6,660 nt of DNA from CAZFHZ01 sp964519015 (lineage in GTDB: Bacteria; Blakebacterota; Blakebacteria; Blakebacterales; CAYUVJ01): positions 1 through 6,660 of the forward strand of contig CAZFHZ010000156.1 of the NCBI GenBank assembly GCA_964519015.1, written 5' to 3'. The notes beneath the pieces are model-generated. The model had not been told where the DNA came from. It ran no database searches and was given only the letters and a program-made list of their open reading frames with translations. How positions within the stretch are numbered: position 1 is the first letter of the stretch; the number at the start of each line of letters is the position of its first letter. Positions 5,169-6,660 of this stretch are shown here, piece by piece. Made by a program: the position numbers and the translations under genes.

Positions 5169-6660
5169 CCGACCTCCTCTCCTGCATCCCGCCCGTTCGT
5201 GCGCCAGGCGGGGCGCAGATCCACCCGCCGGAGACGGGCGCTGTTGGTCACCACGTTGATGCTTGAAAAGGCCATGGCGACTTCGGCGATGATCGGGTGG
5301 AGCATCCCCAGGACCGCCACCGGGATGGCCACCACGTTGTAGAAATAGGCCCAGAAGAGGTTCTGGCGGATCTTCCGGAAGGTCGCCCGGCTCAGCCGGA
5401 CGGCCTTGATCACCGAGGAGAGGTCCCCCCCCACCAGGGTGATATCGGCCGACTCGATGGCGATGTCGGTCCCGGTCCCGATCGCGATGCCGACATCGGC
5501 CTGGGCCAGGGCCGGGGCGTCGTTGAGGCCGTCCCCGACCATGGCCACCACCACACCCTCGGCCTGGAGCCGGCGGACCTCCTCGTTCTTGCGGTCGGGG
5601 AGCACCCCGGCCAGCACCCGCTCGATACCCACCTGGGCCGCGATGGCGCGGGCGGTCCGCTCATTGTCACCGGTCAGCATGACCGGTTCCAGCCCCATGC
5701 TCCTGAGCTCGGCGATGGCCCGGGCCGAGTCGGGTTTGACCGGGTCGGCCACGGCGATCACCCCGAGCGCCCGTCCCTCCACCGCCACCGCCACCGCGGT
5801 CCGGGCTCGTCCTTCCAGCTCCGCCAGGTCGGCCGTCAGGGGGGCGGCATCCACCCCCGCCTCGGCCAGGAAGGCCGGAGTGCCGACCAGGATCCGGCGG
5901 TCTCCGGCGATCGCTGCCACCCCCCGGCCGGGGTGGGCCTGGAAGTCCTCGACCCCGCCGGGCTCGATCCCCTCCCGGCGGGCCCGGCGGACGATCGCCT
6001 CCCCGACCGGGTGTTCGGAACCCCCCTCGGCCAGCGCGGCCGTCCGCAGTAGCTCAGCAGGCTCGACACCGGGCAGCGGCACCAGGTCGGTCACCTCGGG
6101 ATGGCCCAGGGTGATCGTCCCGGTCTTGTCCAGCAGGAGCACCCGGACGTCCTTCATGGTCTGGATCGCCTCGCCGCGGCGGATCAGCACCCCGTTCTCG
6201 GCCCCCAGGCCGCTGCCGACCATCAGGGCGGTCGGAGTGGCCAGTCCGAGTGCGCAGGGGCAGGCGATGACCAGCACGGCAATGGCCGCGAAGAGGGCCA
6301 GGCTGAGCGGAGCCAGATCGGGATCGATCCACGGCAGGAAACCTGACGCCCAGGTGGCGACCTGCTGCATGGAGACAGGGAACAGCATCCAGAGTGCGAA
6401 GGTGGCCAGCGCCACCCCCAGCACCACCGGCACGAAGAGGGCTGTGACCCGGTCGGCGAAGGTCTGGATCGGTATCTCGCTCCCCTGGGCCTCTTCCACC
6501 AGGCGGATGACCTGGGCCAGGAAGGTCGCCTCCCCTACCCCGGTGGCCCGCACCGTCAGGAGACCGTGGCCGTTCATGGTCGCGCCGATGACCGGGTCAC
6601 CGGGACCTTTCTCCACCGGCATCGACTCCCCGGTGGCCAGAGCTTCGTCGACCGCCGACC
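5165..6660 (-). CDS. copA: Copper(I)-exporting P1B-type ATPase CopA, 5' end missing
   Basis: The gene enters from the right edge; 497 residues are visible, missing the N-terminal metal-binding region, the first membrane helices and part of the actuator domain. The visible part starts inside the actuator domain with the dephosphorylation motif ATGES (6623-6640 region). Residues are counted below from the Met at 6622. A membrane helix lies at about 61-82, then the CPC ion-binding motif (121-123) in the next helix. DKTGT follows with phosphorylated Asp165, then SEHP (202-205) marking the nucleotide domain of heavy-metal pumps, TGDN (317-320) and GDGLNDAP (363-370). The last two helices carry YN (428-429) and Met450 with Ser453-Ser454. 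CPC, YN and MxxSS together are the Cu(I) (P1B-1) signature. The pump uses ATP to move Cu(I) out of the cytoplasm. The loop of about 25 residues before the CPC helix is rather long. The stop overlaps the csoR start. The Met at 6622 is internal, since ATGES precedes it in frame. Confidence 0.95.
   Translation of the reverse strand, partial: SAVDEALATGESMPVEKGPGDPVIGATMNGHGLLTVRATGVGEATFLAQVIRLVEEAQGSEIPIQTFADRVTALFVPVVLGVALATFALWMLFPVSMQQVATWASGFLPWIDPDLAPLSLALFAAIAVLVIACPCALGLATPTALMVGSGLGAENGVLIRRGEAIQTMKDVRVLLLDKTGTITLGHPEVTDLVPLPGVEPAELLRTAALAEGGSEHPVGEAIVRRARREGIEPGGVEDFQAHPGRGVAAIAGDRRILVGTPAFLAEAGVDAAPLTADLAELEGRARTAVAVAVEGRALGVIAVADPVKPDSARAIAELRSMGLEPVMLTGDNERTARAIAAQVGIERVLAGVLPDRKNEEVRRLQAEGVVVAMVGDGLNDAPALAQADVGIAIGTGTDIAIESADITLVGGDLSSVIKAVRLSRATFRKIRQNLFWAYFYNVVAIPVAVLGMLHPIIAEVAMAFSSINVVTNSARLRRVDLRPAWRTNGRDAGEEVG

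Noticed and set aside
5297..6052. Plus-strand open frame of 251 codons opposite copA
   Set aside because: It is antisense to the ATPase nucleotide domain. The His/Gly/Pro-rich translation could be mistaken for a metal-binding protein but comes from the reversed codons of copA.
5165..6622. Starting copA at the ATG at 6622
   Set aside because: The 12 codons upstream in frame encode the ATGES actuator motif, so this Met is internal and the gene continues beyond the window.

Overview
This is a 6,660-base, strongly GC-rich window of bacterial chromosome. Its tightly packed genes show heavy G/C use at third codon positions. Two intergenic stretches (about 590-660 and 4360-4440) are clearly AT-rich and look like promoter regions. 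The lineage cannot be fixed from this alone. The mix of genes (an Arg-less cyclic-nucleotide-binding-fold protein, a VAT1-type dehydrogenase, a CopA/CsoR pair and an 86-residue orphan) suggests a high-GC environmental bacterium. Chloroflexota/Thermomicrobia would be my weak guess. I see no tRNA, rRNA, CRISPR array, insertion sequence or att site.

Layout. (1) Positions 1-385, minus strand: 5' part of a gene for a protein with a cyclic-nucleotide-binding fold, cut by the left edge. (2) Positions 386-750: a 365-base divergent intergenic region. On the minus strand it holds a probable promoter, a strongly structured RNA leader with several perfect stems, and a textbook intrinsic terminator about 20 bases upstream of the start codon. 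It looks like a terminator-type attenuator or riboswitch, or a short terminated ncRNA. I cannot match it to a class I know, and it is the most interesting part of the window. (3) Positions 751-3293, plus strand: a two-gene operon with an exported M28-family metallopeptidase followed 2 bases later by an unrecognised membrane protein with a four-cysteine zinc ribbon. (4) Positions 3320-4330, minus strand: a VAT1-like NADPH:quinone oxidoreductase of the medium-chain dehydrogenase family, convergent with the operon. (5) Positions 4463-4723, plus strand: an 86-residue protein of unknown function with its own promoter and its own strong terminator. (6) Positions 4827-6660, minus strand: a copper-export operon, copA (Cu(I) P1B-type ATPase, 5' end beyond the window) followed by csoR (Cu(I)-sensing repressor). 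The start and stop codons of these two overlap.

How they work together. copA and csoR form a self-contained copper homeostasis unit: the ATPase exports Cu(I), and CsoR presumably represses the operon until it binds Cu(I). The peptidase and zinc-ribbon membrane protein are probably co-translated, but no joint role is known to me. The other genes share no obvious pathway.
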